DNA from: Zhengitettix transpicula
Lineage: Eukaryota; Arthropoda; Insecta; Orthoptera; Tetrigidae
DNA length: 64,000 nt
Direction: 5' to 3'
NCBI GenBank assembly: GCA_037074705.1
Contig: CM073591.1
Location: 75,932,532 to 75,996,531, forward strand
Shown: piece by piece, positions 1 through 12,209 of the stretch
Layout: every line of letters begins with the position of its first letter
Numbering within the stretch: position 1 is the first letter of the stretch
Notes under the pieces: model-generated
Told to the model about the DNA's origin: nothing
The model's database searches: none
What the model saw: the letters and a program-made list of their open reading frames with translations, nothing else
Position numbers and translations under genes: made by a program

Positions 1-261
1 CGATGTCCGGCTTTCTACTGTTCGCAGCTTCCTTATGTATTCCGGAAATCGAAAACAATGCTGCTACTTTCACGTCTGAAGTCTCCAGCAAGAATAATTC
101 AACTCGGTAGCGAAGCCTTTCAAACATAAATTACGTGGAATCTTGTGTAATTCGTTATCTTATATGCTTACAAAAAGTAAATGGGACATTCAATGTAGAA
201 CGTATAGTAAAACGGCTCCATCCTGGCAGTGGATAGGGTTAAATAAATATTTATGATTATT

Positions 262-830
262 GTTATAAGGGTCATGAAGGAAGCCTGCGAGAGGATTCTC
301 TCGCAGGTGAACCTTCCCAGAGAGCTCTGGCGGGGGGCTACCTTTGGGGATGCCTTCATAACTCTCTGTTATTTTTTAACTAAGGTTCCGATATACCGAG
401 GCACCTTGGCCTGTTTTGAGAGATGTATGTTTCCGGGGTCGCATACCTTGGGCATACGGTAAGAGTTGTCCGCTATTCCTATTGGAATAGTCGACCAGCT
501 GCCTCCTAAACTGGCCAAGGCATGGCGAGGGGTAAGCTGCGACCCCACAGCAAACCCCTCTCCCACCGTCGGAAGGGCGTGGGACAAGTACCAAATACCC
601 GACCTACCTGATGCAGGTTTTTATAGGGTTTGTCCTGCATTACTTTTAGGCGAATGCCGGGTAGGATCCTTAAACTATAGCCCGGGGGCCCTAGTTAACC
701 CTTGGCTACCTTCCTCTACCCTTCCGCATCCCCCCTTTCAAATCCCTTTCCTATGCTATAAGAGGGGAGTTGCCACTATGTGGATAACCCTATACATAAC
801 CTGTCTACACCAAAAAAAAAGTTATAAGGG
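262..830 (+). mobile_element. SINE-like retroelement, copy 1, with target-site duplication
   Basis: A roughly 550-bp element at 272-820 ends in an A-rich tail (nine A at about 812-820). It is bounded by identical 10-bp direct repeats GTTATAAGGG at 262-271 and 821-830, read as a target-site duplication. Its 5' end has a 10-bp perfect hairpin (CCTGCGAGAG, loop GATT, CTCTCGCAGG; 284-307). Two further copies lie at 41.9-42.9 kb. It is more GC-rich than its surroundings. The open frames inside it look incidental. The A tail plus TSD indicates LINE-type retrotransposition. I could not find clear Pol III A and B boxes, so the head (tRNA, 5S or other) is unknown. Confidence 0.72.
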
Positions 831-839
831 TTCACGGTC

Positions 840-3800
840 AGGATTACCTTGTTTTGAATAACTTAAAATTTATTTATTCATTTAATTATCGAATTGCAAA
901 TTAAACTATTATCCCCCTTGTGAGACTATACATTCTTCAATATGCTTGTTCATTCCCTCACCCTCCTCCATAAATTTCGGAGGATGCAACAGGAATTACT
1001 ACAACTGGTAACTGTCGGGCTTAACTTACTCACAATCATATTATTGTATTCTTAAATCTTTTCTTCCAATGACTCAGATCGGCAACAAGTGTGTCAAAGC
1101 ACGTTGAGTCACAGATACCGTAGGACTTTGTTTAATTTCACAATTGAATTTTTTCGTCACTATCTCCAACTTCCGTTCATTCCGTTCCGTACCCGCATTA
1201 TCTTTATAGTGACCCACATTCCCACTTTCAAATCCTACCAGCAAAATATTGGAAAACCCAACAAACAATATTCTAACTAATCCAACGTGTCTGATGATTT
1301 GGCGTAAATTAATCTCTCGTTAATTCGGCGATTTAAAGTCGCTTACATCACTAAGATAAGATACTCTGCCGTCAGAAAATGAATGATGATCCCGAAGTAT
1401 TATCACTTAGCAGTATTATCTAAAATATAAAAAGTGCTTCAAAATAAGGTATTATAAAATTTTTAGCATTACAATATTTGTTTTTTCTCGAACCATCGTT
1501 CACCTCAGTGGACTTCTTAATTCTCAGCCAAAATCTTTCTGTCACAAATATTGAACACTATTGATTATTTCATTCAGACATCATTCTAAACTGACACCAG
1601 TATTCTCTGGTATTTTTTCTCTTCGTGTACCCACATGTTTAATCTTCAACAGTCTAGTCTCCTACGGCACTACATTTTAAAAGCCTATAAGCATTTCTAT
1701 CATCCAGATTTAATACGATATAAAATCTTAGTTTTAAAAAATATACCGGAATCCTCAATCTAAGTTACATAGTAACAAATTTTACAATTTAAAATTGTCT
1801 TAGTTTGAGTTATCATCTTATATACTGATGCTTTTATTATGGTTATCCTTACTGACTAAATATCAACTCTTTTCTTTCTTAAACCTCATTGCACCCAAAT
1901 TTTAATATTGTTAACCGAACATATGCTGGAATAATTTACAAGTTTCTTTAACCTCTTTTCGTTTGATTAGGTAATGGAGATATGAAACTATTGTTGGCCG
2001 TACCGTGAAGAGAAAAACACCAAAATATCTTAAATATATCATAACAAATATCGTTTGATTTAGCACAATTAATTTTCAAAAAATTGATAATAAAATAAAT
2101 ATTCTATAAGCTTAAGTAATGAATAACATTTAATAGTGAAGAAAACCAGAAATGTTAACATTTTTGCCGCGTAAATGCTCAAATACGTTGTTTTTTTTAA
2201 AAAAAAGGCAAAAGATTGGAATAAATTTTGGGTCATAACGATCCATTTACCTGTTAAAACAATAACAATATCGAAGGTAAAATTTTTTTAAAAAAAAGGT
2301 TAATTGAAATGTTATTAATTTTACATTTAACTGTTATAAATACATAATTTAACAATTTTGACAATAAAAACACTTTACGAAAGAATTTCAATTAAAAAGA
2401 CACTTTTTTAATATTCACTGATATTGAAATGGAATTTTGAGGTGTATTTACTATCAAAATTTATTAAACATTTATTTCCAATTTACAAGTATATTCCAAA
2501 ATATAATTACGTTACAGTTACCTTTGTATAAAATATTAATATGACATTATAATTATCAGATAACAATGAATGATTGATCCAAAATAAGTCCGGAAGTACT
2601 TGCGTTATTAAGATTAATATTTTAAGTTATAAACATGGTAATTGTTTACTGTTTTGTTGTTTTTTAATAATAAAATATTGGTAATTAATTAAACAAGCTG
2701 GTTACATTGAAGTGACTTACGTGACACGTGACACGTTTCGTGACGCTTGGAGTAATTAAGCTCCAAACATAACAATATTAGGTGTAATTATTACCTGACT
2801 GATAAGGATTCGATCATCATCGAACACAAAACCGTTCTCATTAATACCGGATCAAAGATACAGAATAGATACCATCGCGACAAAGCTTCGGAAAACATTG
2901 AATATTCCTTAGAGCTATTTCGAAAAGTCAAGACATTCCTGCCGTTCTGCAATCTTCGCTATTCGTTATCTGACAATGGCTCTTTTGACTGCTTCTCCAA
3001 TTAAAAAGTTTGACTGTAGAGGTGCAGTTAATAGGGATATGGCGAGTTCACCTATCATTTAAAGGTATAAAAGTTTATTAGTATTCTTTTGAAAAACAGA
3101 TGTTAATACTTTTAAAATAAACAAATTACCTTTTATATCTAGTTTACAACTTTAATTAAAATATTCAAACTACACGTAAGTAATTTGTTTTCAGACATCT
3201 CGCAAAACAAAAATCGTTGGCTTGACATATTACTTTCCCTCAGAGATCCATTACAATAGACATTAATTGCTTCCCATAATGCCTTCCAATAGTTTCCATT
3301 TTTCACGGATTCATAATGTGGAATCAAATGTATTAGAAATTCATATAATATTTGAATAGTATAATTATTATAATCCTTGATTTAATTTAAATTATTTTAA
3401 TATATTAGTAACCCCTGGTTTAGTCAAGTAACAAAATTATTCATTTTTTGTAGTTTTTATTAAATTTTGTACTTTAATAAGCTTACCGTATATGCAGTAT
3501 CATCTTCAGTAACTCAGATTATAAACAAAATTAAGTGGGAGCCTTAATTTTCCTATATTTTTTGTTCCTTGTGAATCAGTACCTAAATTATCAATTAAAT
3601 CTAACGCTTCTCCAGGAAGAGACATCTTAATTAATACTTTTGAACTTAAACGGTACTTCCACGTTTTAGACAATGTCCGAATTATAGGTTTCTTAGTATC
3701 TCGTAAAATATGGCGAGTTCTCGGTTCATCGAGTAATAAATACCAGGCTTGTGCATGTGTATGATCCTGAGGAAATGTTACGGAAAATGTATGAATTTTA

Positions 3801-3960
3801 GGTCAGTTTTAATTGAAAGGAAACTGCTATAACATCAATAAATATGTGGAACTTCCTTATAAATACAAGTTAACGACATCTTCAATGCTTACAAATATAT
3901 GGAAAATAGTTATATTCATCTGACAACAGTTGAATCAGTAAATATATATAAAACGACCAA
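840..3960. other. Gene-free stretch, no recognised feature
   Basis: AT-rich sequence with frequent stops in all frames. A small direct repeat, GTGACACGTGACACG, lies near 2720. A short open frame at about 2975-3060 (plus strand) has no family I recognise. Nothing else is supported. Confidence 0.5.
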
Positions 3961-3987
3961 CACGACAGAAACAATTTAATTAATAAC

Positions 3988-4350
3988 TCCACGTCATTTC
4001 GTTCGATTTTGGAAATTCTTCAGGTGTACAAAGTGTAAGATAAATTTGGTATTGATGAATGCCTAAATATTTAAAAACAATTTGTATATAAAGATCTAAA
4101 AAAATTCATAATACAATTATGTGAATATAAATCAAAAAATTACTTCGAATATTAGAGAAAATAAATTCTAGTTTTTTCATTTATATTCACACAATTATTA
4201 TTAATTTTTTGATATGTTTACATAAAAAAATTAAATTTTTTAAGTATATATATAAATACCAAATTTGTTGTCTTATACTTGTAGAACTCATCAATAGAAT
4301 TTTACTTTACACCTGAATTATTCCAAAACAAGAACTAACCGTCGTGTAAT
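3988..4350. repeat. Penelope-type inverted unit with two hammerhead-like motifs
   Basis: Two diverged arms face each other. On the minus strand, 3991-4023 reads CTGAAGA, a TTC/GAA stem around AAAATC, then GAAAT and GACGTG. On the plus strand, 4313-4346 has the counterpart CTGAATT, ATTCC, AAAACAAG, GAAC, TAACC, GTCGTG. The shared layout is core, stem-loop, GAA, then ACG(T/A)CGTG. Both arms are preceded by TACACCTGAA. Decay is clear, including CG to TG. Assignment to Penelope-like elements rests on similarity of layout to the unit at 48.5-49.0 kb. Confidence 0.5.
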
Positions 4351-4699
4351 TTTGTATAAAAATGTTTTTGGGCATTTTACTGCTGCAAATCTATTTTTAA
4401 TTTAATTAAGGACAGAGATAGTTAAAGGAAATATTGTTGAGTGAAGAATTAAAATAAAATAGTGTATAAGAATAACAGGGGAGAACAATGATCGCAGAAT
4501 AATCAAATCCTTTGTAATATTTTATGTAGTAGAGATAAAACAGTTAGCTAACTAAAGATGGAATAACTCAAAACTTCGCCACGTTGTTTTCTTTTACTAA
4601 CGGGCTACATGAAGGTAACACACGTGGTGGAAACTTCTCTTCAATAGAATAGGAAGTGTAGAACGATGTAGCCAAGGGTTAGTGAGGTGTTTCTTTACT

Positions 4700-4800
4700 T
4701 GAAACGCCTGATGAAAGCAACAAGTATTGCAGGAACGTTGTGAGGTATTTATTTAGCACTTATTTTTGTCTGTTCTTTGGCTACTTGTTTATCTAAACGG
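4700..4800 (+). repeat. Solo Penelope-type terminus with hammerhead-like motif
   Basis: 4708-4714 is CTGATGA, followed by AA, a GCAA/TTGC stem around CAAGTA, then AGGAAC and GTTGTG. Downstream is the subfamily signature GGTATTTATTTA... TTTTGTCTG. The same string occurs at 7.2, 27.3, 41.7, 48.5-49.0 and 57.1 kb. A13 of the expected GAA appears as G here. No clear inverted partner was found, although weak similarity lies in 4561-4620. Confidence 0.5.
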
Positions 4801-7000
4801 GATTTGAGCCAAGGAATCTGTATCTTATAGACCAGTACGTTGTCTTTATCAGAGAATAGAACAGACATAGAATGTTGATCAAATGAGTTCGCTCATTCTC
4901 GGATAATCTTTATTCTAAGAAATTGTATATGTATTCCACAGCATTTTTGTTATGTAAACAATTTTTTTTACCCGGAGATATACTGATACCCCGTTTCAGG
5001 TCACAACGAGAGCTGTAGGTCATGGAGTCAATTCGAGGATCTTCGAGGTCACTCCTTTCTCTGGGGGTCATCTCAGGAACGTGGACTGGCAAAGATCCGG
5101 TGGCTAAAACCCTGTCCATTACATACTAGAAAGAAAACTCACCGAACTCTCAACGTACGCACACCGAGTCTCAAGACACCAGTCGATTGGGAAAGCTGCC
5201 GAATTTAGGACGAGGCCCTTAAATGGAGCTTCGGCAGTTCAATTAAAACAATTATGGATTTGAATACCTCACACATGCTCATGAATGCTAACTTGAAATA
5301 CGATAACAAATGGATCCAGGCTCTGAAAATATGGGAAGTTCTCAGAGTGTTAAGAAACACAGAATGATATCACCTACATATGTCAGTAATGATGGAATAA
5401 ATTTTATTAGATACCACACGAACTTCAGATAATTTTGACAGAATTATATAGTACGTTAAATATTAGGCAAGACAACTAATCAATATACGTGTGTTCCGCT
5501 TATACGCGTGTTTTGTGAATTATGAGCCTCCAATACTTCCTTATTTCGAAAATGTTTCGCTAAGATTATTTTGCAAATTATTAATGACAAACCAACCCAC
5601 GCTGATCTCCATTACATTTATTATAAAAACATATGTAGAACGAAATAGAACCCTCTTAGTCGAAGTCTTCGTCTTCTTGTTGAGTAATAACGTTTAGTAT
5701 TGTCACAATTTAGGCTTGACAGGCCCAAATGCCTGATCAAGTGATTGTAACCCTTAACCTAGTATTTATTAATTGATTTGCTTGTAGGGAAAATCAACTT
5801 ATCATTCCCTATATCATAAATTTTCAAAACATTCTTCTTACATCCCTCATTCTTTCTCGAAACCTTGCCATGTTGAGACTGGTTATAAGTTTTCACGTGG
5901 TAAACTGTAGAATCTGTCAGGGACACCCAAGAGGTAATGTGAGACTTTTACTCCATAATCCACAAACCCTTTCGCCTTTTTTTTTCCACCCCGGAGACGC
6001 TTTTGGGATGATCCAGTTTCCTACACTGATTAGCACTCTCAACATTATCTTGCACTGTGAAAAACCTATTTTTCTCATTACGACAGGCTTCTTCGTGAAG
6101 CTCATCACAGTCGCTCTTTTTCATTCATAAAATGCGTTCTGTGACGGCAGCTAAGTCATTTGCTACGTTGGGCGTTCCTGAGTATTTGGGGGATGATATT
6201 CCCGGTCGTAAGTTGTTCTACTCTAAGCTCGATCTTCAATCGGTGTCGTTTCTATTTCCACCTCTTGGACGCGAAGAAGGTCTCGCTAGCATCGTCAGGT
6301 TCGTCACTGTAGACAATTCGGCCCAAGACTGCTTCTAGCAGTCTACGTATAAATATTAATTTACTTGGTCAAATATTTCCCCTCTTCATAAATCCTTAAC
6401 ATGCATTTCGAATACTTGACAAACATAATACATTTTTCTCAATACACAGAAACCATCCTCTTAAATTCCTACATATAACTTTTAAAATTACACGGAAGCT
6501 ATTCGCAGTTATTGCAACGATTATATGGAGTTTATTTTTGGCCAAGATCTGTCTCAGCAGTGATACGAACGAAAGCTGTTAAAAACCCTTAGTATGTTGT
6601 TATCATTGTGATACTCCGACTTTAATTTCCTAGTACTGTAAGCATTAGGCAATTTAATTTAATTAAAACTGTAATCGTTTCTTATAACGCGTTATTCTGA
6701 GCCTTCAAGAAAACATCATCTAAAAAGCACATTTTATGTCATTGTAGTCGTAATTTGCACTTATTCCGAAACGGACATCGCATCCGACAATTAACTTACA
6801 ATACGAGCGTACTTGAAAGAGCTTGGACCTTCAATTGGCAAACGGCTTGGTGAGAACTCTTAGAACAAAAGTATGTCGAAATCCAACATCACACTGATAC
6901 CATCAACTTCTGTCGACATAACGGGGACACAAGTTGGTCACAAACACATGTGACGCTGGGAGCCTCTGAGGGACAGTAACAGATTTAGGTACCAAGTTCG
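4800..7000. other. Gene-free stretch with less AT-rich patches
   Basis: Patches at about 4960-5240 and 5870-6340 are less AT-rich and more CpG-rich than the surroundings and hold short open frames (4910-5119 minus; 5870-6130 and 6132-6338 plus). None shows a domain I can name, and they lack convincing splice signals. They may be old transposon pieces. Confidence 0.35.
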
Positions 7001-7068
7001 CAGTCATGCCTCAAAATCTACGACCTATCAGTCACTTTTAACAACTCCATATCCCTACTCAATCTTCC

Positions 7069-7790
7069 CATAAATACATCGGCCTAGCCCTTGACTCCAA
7101 ACTAACATGGTCCCTCACACTTCCCATCGGAAAAAAATAATGAATAAGAAAGATAGACAATTCAGACAAAAAGGGTAACAAATACCACACAACGTTTCTG
7201 TGATCCTTGTACCTTTCGCGTCAGGAACTAAGAGGAGCCGAGAGCAACACAACTGCACTTGTCAGTAGCACCTGACTAAAGGAATAAGGATCCTAGAAAC
7301 GTTTATGTGGTATTTATATTCCCCTTTTTGTCTGAATTGGCTATCTTTCTTATTCATTATTTTGAATCAGACGTAAATTTTTTCATTTAAAAAAAAATAA
7401 TAATTCCACAAATTAAAACCATTACTGAACCCGAAACCTCCTTTATCTCTCTCAACAACAACAAAAACTCTTTTACGTATCCCTCATCTATCCCCTCTGG
7501 TTTTAGGGATGTTCGGCCGCAACCAACCACACTAATAAAATCCAAATATCCCAAAATAAAATCCTCCGCTTTATAACTATCTATCACTGGTACGTTACTA
7601 AAACTAGAATCAACAATGACCTAAATATTCCCTCAATCCAAAAAACCATAATTCAAACCGCCCAAAGCCAACGTAATAGAAAATCTTCACCACTTCAATT
7701 CCATCATCTCTACTACAGAATCCCACCCTCCTCCACCTAAACCACTCAGAAGGTTAAAAAGAAAACGACAAATTGACCTGGCAACCACTG
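7069..7790 (+). mobile_element. Jockey-type LINE fragment, reverse transcriptase C-terminal region, interrupted
   Basis: At 7069-7137 the frame reads KYIGLALDSKLTW, the motif just past the reverse transcriptase core in Jockey-clade LINEs (compare KYLGLHLDSKLNW at 29.99 kb in this window). After an inserted fold-back unit (7136-7362), LINE-like coding remnants resume. They include WYVTKTRINNDLNIPSIQK near 7590-7650 and RRLKRKRQIDL near 7750-7790, the usual C-terminal region. Frames are broken by stops and shifts, so it is a dead 5'-truncated copy. Confidence 0.65.
7136..7362. mobile_element. Penelope-type fold-back unit nested in LINE
   Basis: Arms of about 65 bp: the left begins AATAATGAATAAGAAAGATAG and the right ends with its complement, CTTATTCATTATT. 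Each arm carries the hammerhead-like string. The minus-strand copy reads CTGACGCGAAAG ... CACAGAAACGTTGTG. The plus-strand copy reads CTGACTA, an AGGA/TCCT stem, AGAAACG. The spacer at 7204-7295 is unrelated. Insertion splits the LINE, so this unit is the younger. Confidence 0.65.
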
Positions 7791-7799
7791 TAAAATAAA

Positions 7800-10700
7800 A
7801 AATTTTTAACTTCCTCTTCAACTACTCAGTCAAGAAGCAACTATATTTCTTCAAGTTAATTTTAACAAGTTAACGTCAACAATGTATAACAATTGTGTGT
7901 ATATTAATTTTAAAAAATGCCTCAAAATAACAAACTCAGGTTCAGCACACGTATTCACCAACGGGAAATCTTCAACTAGATCTAGGATTGTTTGAGATTC
8001 TCACTTTGAACACAGTAACGGCGAATGGTCCATTTCTCTACTAATTGACAAAGTATGTAATCGGGTGGTTATACTCGAAATATGGATCGCATCAAATTGA
8101 AAAAATTCACACTTATGCAAGAGCTTCTAGAGTGACCTTACGATCTACTACTAAATAGCCAGTAAATGATTGGACCAGGCCAAGAAAATTTTGATAGTCT
8201 TTTTTAAAATGACGAATTACTGCGCAGAAAGTGTGGTTCTGGAGGGAAAAAATAGTCCCGTCCAAATCTTAAAATTGGATATGATGAAACAGAAATTTGG
8301 TGATAAATTCAACACAAGGAAACGGAATCGTCTGCACTCCTAGCTACTTTAAACTACTCACGATCCTGACATGTCAATCACGGAAGTAACGTACTCCCAT
8401 CCTTCCTTCCGGTGCATTAAAGCTTACATTAGATTTAACCGAGTCACAGCACGGGCTCCAGGTCATCTAAAGATAAACAGGTGATTTCAGCATAATCATC
8501 GCTACATTTAGAAGCTACGGAGCACATTGCAGAATCGTCGTGTAGCGAAAATACTTAAAAATGTCATGCTGGGCGGTGCTTAACCTTGACGAGAGATAAT
8601 GAACAACGTAACACGGAAAGTGGAACTTATTTTCCGTGTATAGTAGTTTCTATTAAGAAGTTTACATATTCTGTGTGATGCAGAATGTCCGCATGCAATT
8701 GTAAATATTCAAGCACACAATTTTGAGTCCGCCTAACATAGTCGGCGGAAAATCGAGGTCCATCATCAAGAGGACTCAAATGTCTACAAAGCGCGTGAAT
8801 GGAATCGAAACGAAAATGTTGCGCGGTTCACACACACTTATATAAAAAAATGTTTATATAAAATATTTTAACGAAAAAGTAAGAAAATCGAGTAAATGAA
8901 AATAGTAAATAAATCTGCAGAAAATAAGATATCAAAAGTGGGGTATCAGAAAATTTACTAAACAGATCCCTATTATTTAAAAACAACAGATTGACGAAGT
9001 TTCCAAAACTGTAGACTGTGTTTCGACTGGAATGTACGGACTGTTGTGAAAGCTATACACCGGAAAGCCGAAAAGATAATAACACTTATTGAAATGCGGT
9101 GCCGCATAAGAGTGAAGATTAAATGGTCAAGATGATAAAAAGGAAACTCAAGAAAATGTAGGTTAATTCAATAACGACGAGCAATGACTACGAAAAACGG
9201 TAATAGAAAATTTAGAAAATTATGAATGAAGACTCACAAAAATCTGCAAATGGCACTACGGTAGCTTACTATGGTACACATTAGTCAGTGTGACTCCCAA
9301 AACTTCACACTACAAAACGCATAATTAATCTATACAAATAAAACGCTAACGTTTTTCTGAACAGGTTAAAATAAAAAACTGATGGGCAAATATGCATTTT
9401 CAAATTTATTCACAATTTTTCAAGGAACAAAAAAGGTTACAATTTCAAGTAAATAGTCAGAGATAATACAGAAGATAAAACACATTTGAATTGTAGTAGC
9501 TGAATGATCTTTAGATTAACGACACTTTCTTTAGTAACATAGTAGAAATTAACACGTCTAATATTGTGCGTGTTATATATAAATTGTAAGATGAAGAACA
9601 CGATGCTGATAAATCAGTATTAACTGCAGTTTCACACGACCTACTTAAATACGCATGGCAAAATGTTTCATTTTATAACTTCTTTACCCGATAACATTTT
9701 TACGTTAGTTTTCTTTCTTGAAACTTTGTAGCGAAGCACGGGTATTATGTTTAGTCGTATATCAAATTGTTCCGTATTAAGTATACTAACAAAACTTTCA
9801 CATAGGAATGCTGTTTTCCTTTGCTACATTTTAATCAAAACGTAATTGCGATTGTGGTCAATAATATTTAATTTATTATGGTAAATGATATTTAACGATA
9901 CACAGGTTCATACAATTTACGTGTTGCAGTTGCGAATTATTTTTAATCTCTGCTTTTGTCTGTTAATCGAGGTTCAAACAATCCAATTCTCGATAATCGA
10001 TAATCACACGAAAATACGGAGAGAGAATTTTACTAGAGTATGAATATATTTAGCCTTCATTATCAACAAATAACTACGACGAGATATTTGTTGTAAATCC
10101 TGATCGAAGTGAACTGACTATTTTTCTAATCATATCTAATGTTCTGCTCTAAAAAATACAACGAACTACAATGCCATTGTTGGAGTACCCGATCTCTTCT
10201 TTCGGTGTGTCGTGATCAGGTACTGTGTATTTTGCCGGAAGGTTTTGTAATTTTAATAAAGTTTGTGACTATGCGGCTAAAATAATTCCTTGTTACTGTT
10301 CCAGGACGCATCCATTTCTGCATTACACGGAAATATTGCTGATGTCAATGTAATCTCCGAAAATATAACTGAAACTAACTTCATTAGAAATCTGTTCGCC
10401 GTGTACAGGAATCCGCATAAAAAGTAATGGGACAAGTCAGAAAATGGCCCAGAAAAATATGCATTAAGAGGGTTAAAATCAAAACATTTTCAACTAATGA
10501 AAGTGAACACAGAATAATTAAAAGTAAAAATGAACCATAATACACTTTATAACTCAACCAGACGAGTAAAGCATCTGCATGGAATAGCGCAACGCAAACT
10601 AGGTTAAATTATGGCATTCAAGATTCCACTTACGTGAAAATTACTCCATAACTAAGATTTCAGAGTTCTTTAATATCATTAATATTAAAATACACAAATG

Positions 10701-11517
10701 TTCTTTAACGGAACTTTCATTCAAAATTTCCATAAACAAGAAAACGTTAACGATACAGGAATTAGTTTCAACAATTAACTGATATATTTCTTTGATTAAG
10801 TCCACTAAAAAAAACTCGGAAAATTTCGAATTGACACTAATGTCTTGAATCGTATTAAAAGACGGGCGTTTCTTACCCCACTGTTGAATAAAACTACTCC
10901 GCAAAAATCTTATATAATAACATATTTGATTTACCGCGAAATATTGAGAAAGCGATCCGTCTCGACACACAAATTATAAAAAAGATTAATTCATAATTTC
11001 TGGACAAATGAACTCTGCTTAAAGAACAGAACAATTAAGATTATTTAATTACCGCATCTCAATTACTACCTGATGTACGCAATGAAAATAAATATTGCAA
11101 ACCGTAAACTTCTCTCTTAACTCACAGCACTTGAAATATTCTTATATTTATGTCCATTATTAACTTTTTAAAATGTGAGCCAATTTAACAAAAAGGGTAT
11201 GAGGAATCCGTTTTAAGAATAAAGTCCTGGACCGCTAGATTTTATTTTTAACATACGCGCTTCAGAAGTAAGCGCTGTGTGAAAAAGCCAAGCGATTATA
11301 TTACGACTGACACTTAATATTCATATGTTAGCCTGTCATATAAATAAGTGGCGGAAAAAAAAATTACACAGTTACTTGTTGAATAGGATCTTTCGGACCG
11401 ATCCACTTATGGTAATGCCTACATACCGTAAGTCCCAAATCTGATGCCTAGAAAAGGTATATTTGGCCAGTAATATAATTATCTAATAACATTTTACTAT
11501 TGTCAAGAAACACTCAC
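7800..11517. other. Gene-free stretch, probably part of the amphiphysin first intron
   Basis: No recognised exon or transposon. The longest open frame (10641-10970, minus) has no motif I recognise and lies in AT-rich sequence. As the amphiphysin initiator exon at 11.5 kb ends in a splice donor and no second exon is seen below it, this stretch and the sequence to its left may be intron. Confidence 0.4.
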
Positions 11518-11586
11518 CTTTTCTTTCGCGCGTCCTGCATGTTTCTGCACCGATTTAGCAAGTAAAGCACCCTTACTCTCAGCCAT
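11518..11586 (-). CDS. Amph: Amphiphysin, first coding exon (partial gene)
   Basis: Amphiphysin is a BAR-domain membrane-curving protein. In insects it organises T-tubules and polarised membranes; in vertebrates it also acts in endocytosis. The 23 codons encode an N-terminal amphipathic helix including LAKSVQKHAGRAKEK, which is hallmark amphiphysin sequence just before the BAR domain. The start ATG is at 11586. The exon ends in phase 0 at a donor, AAAG/GTGAGTG. A 5' UTR acceptor, TTTCAG/GCTTTAAG, at 11669-11671 implies an upstream non-coding exon, so this exon probably spans 11518-11668. The next exon, starting the main BAR helix, was not found in the remaining 11.5 kb. It is too short for ORF finding; recognition rests on the motif plus splice sites. 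Confidence 0.85.
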
Positions 11587-11668
11587 CTTGAGTTCACTTA
11601 ACGGGAAAGCAACTAAGTCCTCTCGATACTCTCCATGTAGTGGCAGTTGTTTCCAAAGATCTTAAAGC

Positions 11669-12209
11669 CTGAAACACAATTTACACAAAAAATAATTATA
11701 AACGTAGTTAATTAATCGTCATTCACATAAAATATTTACAAATGAACATGTATAGTCCGTTTATGTTAATACCGGATGTTTCATTTCGAATACTCTATGT
11801 TATTTACCAAATATCTGGTTGACTGTAGTAGCAGACGACAAATAATGAAAACAAAACAAAGATTATACCTGATTTCGCCGAAGTAATGCACATTTTATGA
11901 AAATTTCTTTTAATGTATGAGAAATTTGGTTATATTTTAAAAGAGACTATAAATTGTGCTCCATGAGTTCTAACCTGCTAACATAAATAACACACTTGAA
12001 GGCTTATCTTTTCAAAGTAATAAAATTTCACTAGTTTATTTTATATTCTCAACTTATGATTATGATAAACTTACAAATAAACTCTTTGGTTTCTTCTGCT
12101 GTAAGTTTTCTGTCTGCTGTCAAATGATTTCACCCGGCATATGTAAATTATATACATAATCATTTGAAATAGAAAGGACAAGCAACAAATTTATATATAT
12201 ATATTTAAA
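11669..12209. promoter_or_regulatory. Divergent intergenic region, Amph / ISPD
   Basis: About 620 bp separate the amphiphysin ATG (minus) and the ISPD ATG (plus), leaving room for a shared bidirectional promoter. The amphiphysin 5' UTR must extend into it through the acceptor at 11669-11671. No clear TATA box or initiator stands out in the AT-rich background. Confidence 0.5.

Noticed and set aside
466..861. 131-codon open frame, plus strand
   Set aside because: It lies within SINE-like copy 1, and similar frames recur in the other copies only because the repeat itself recurs; it is not a host gene.
10641..10970. 109-codon open frame, minus strand
   Set aside because: No recognised motif, no splice or promoter context, AT-rich composition; length is possible by chance in 64 kb.
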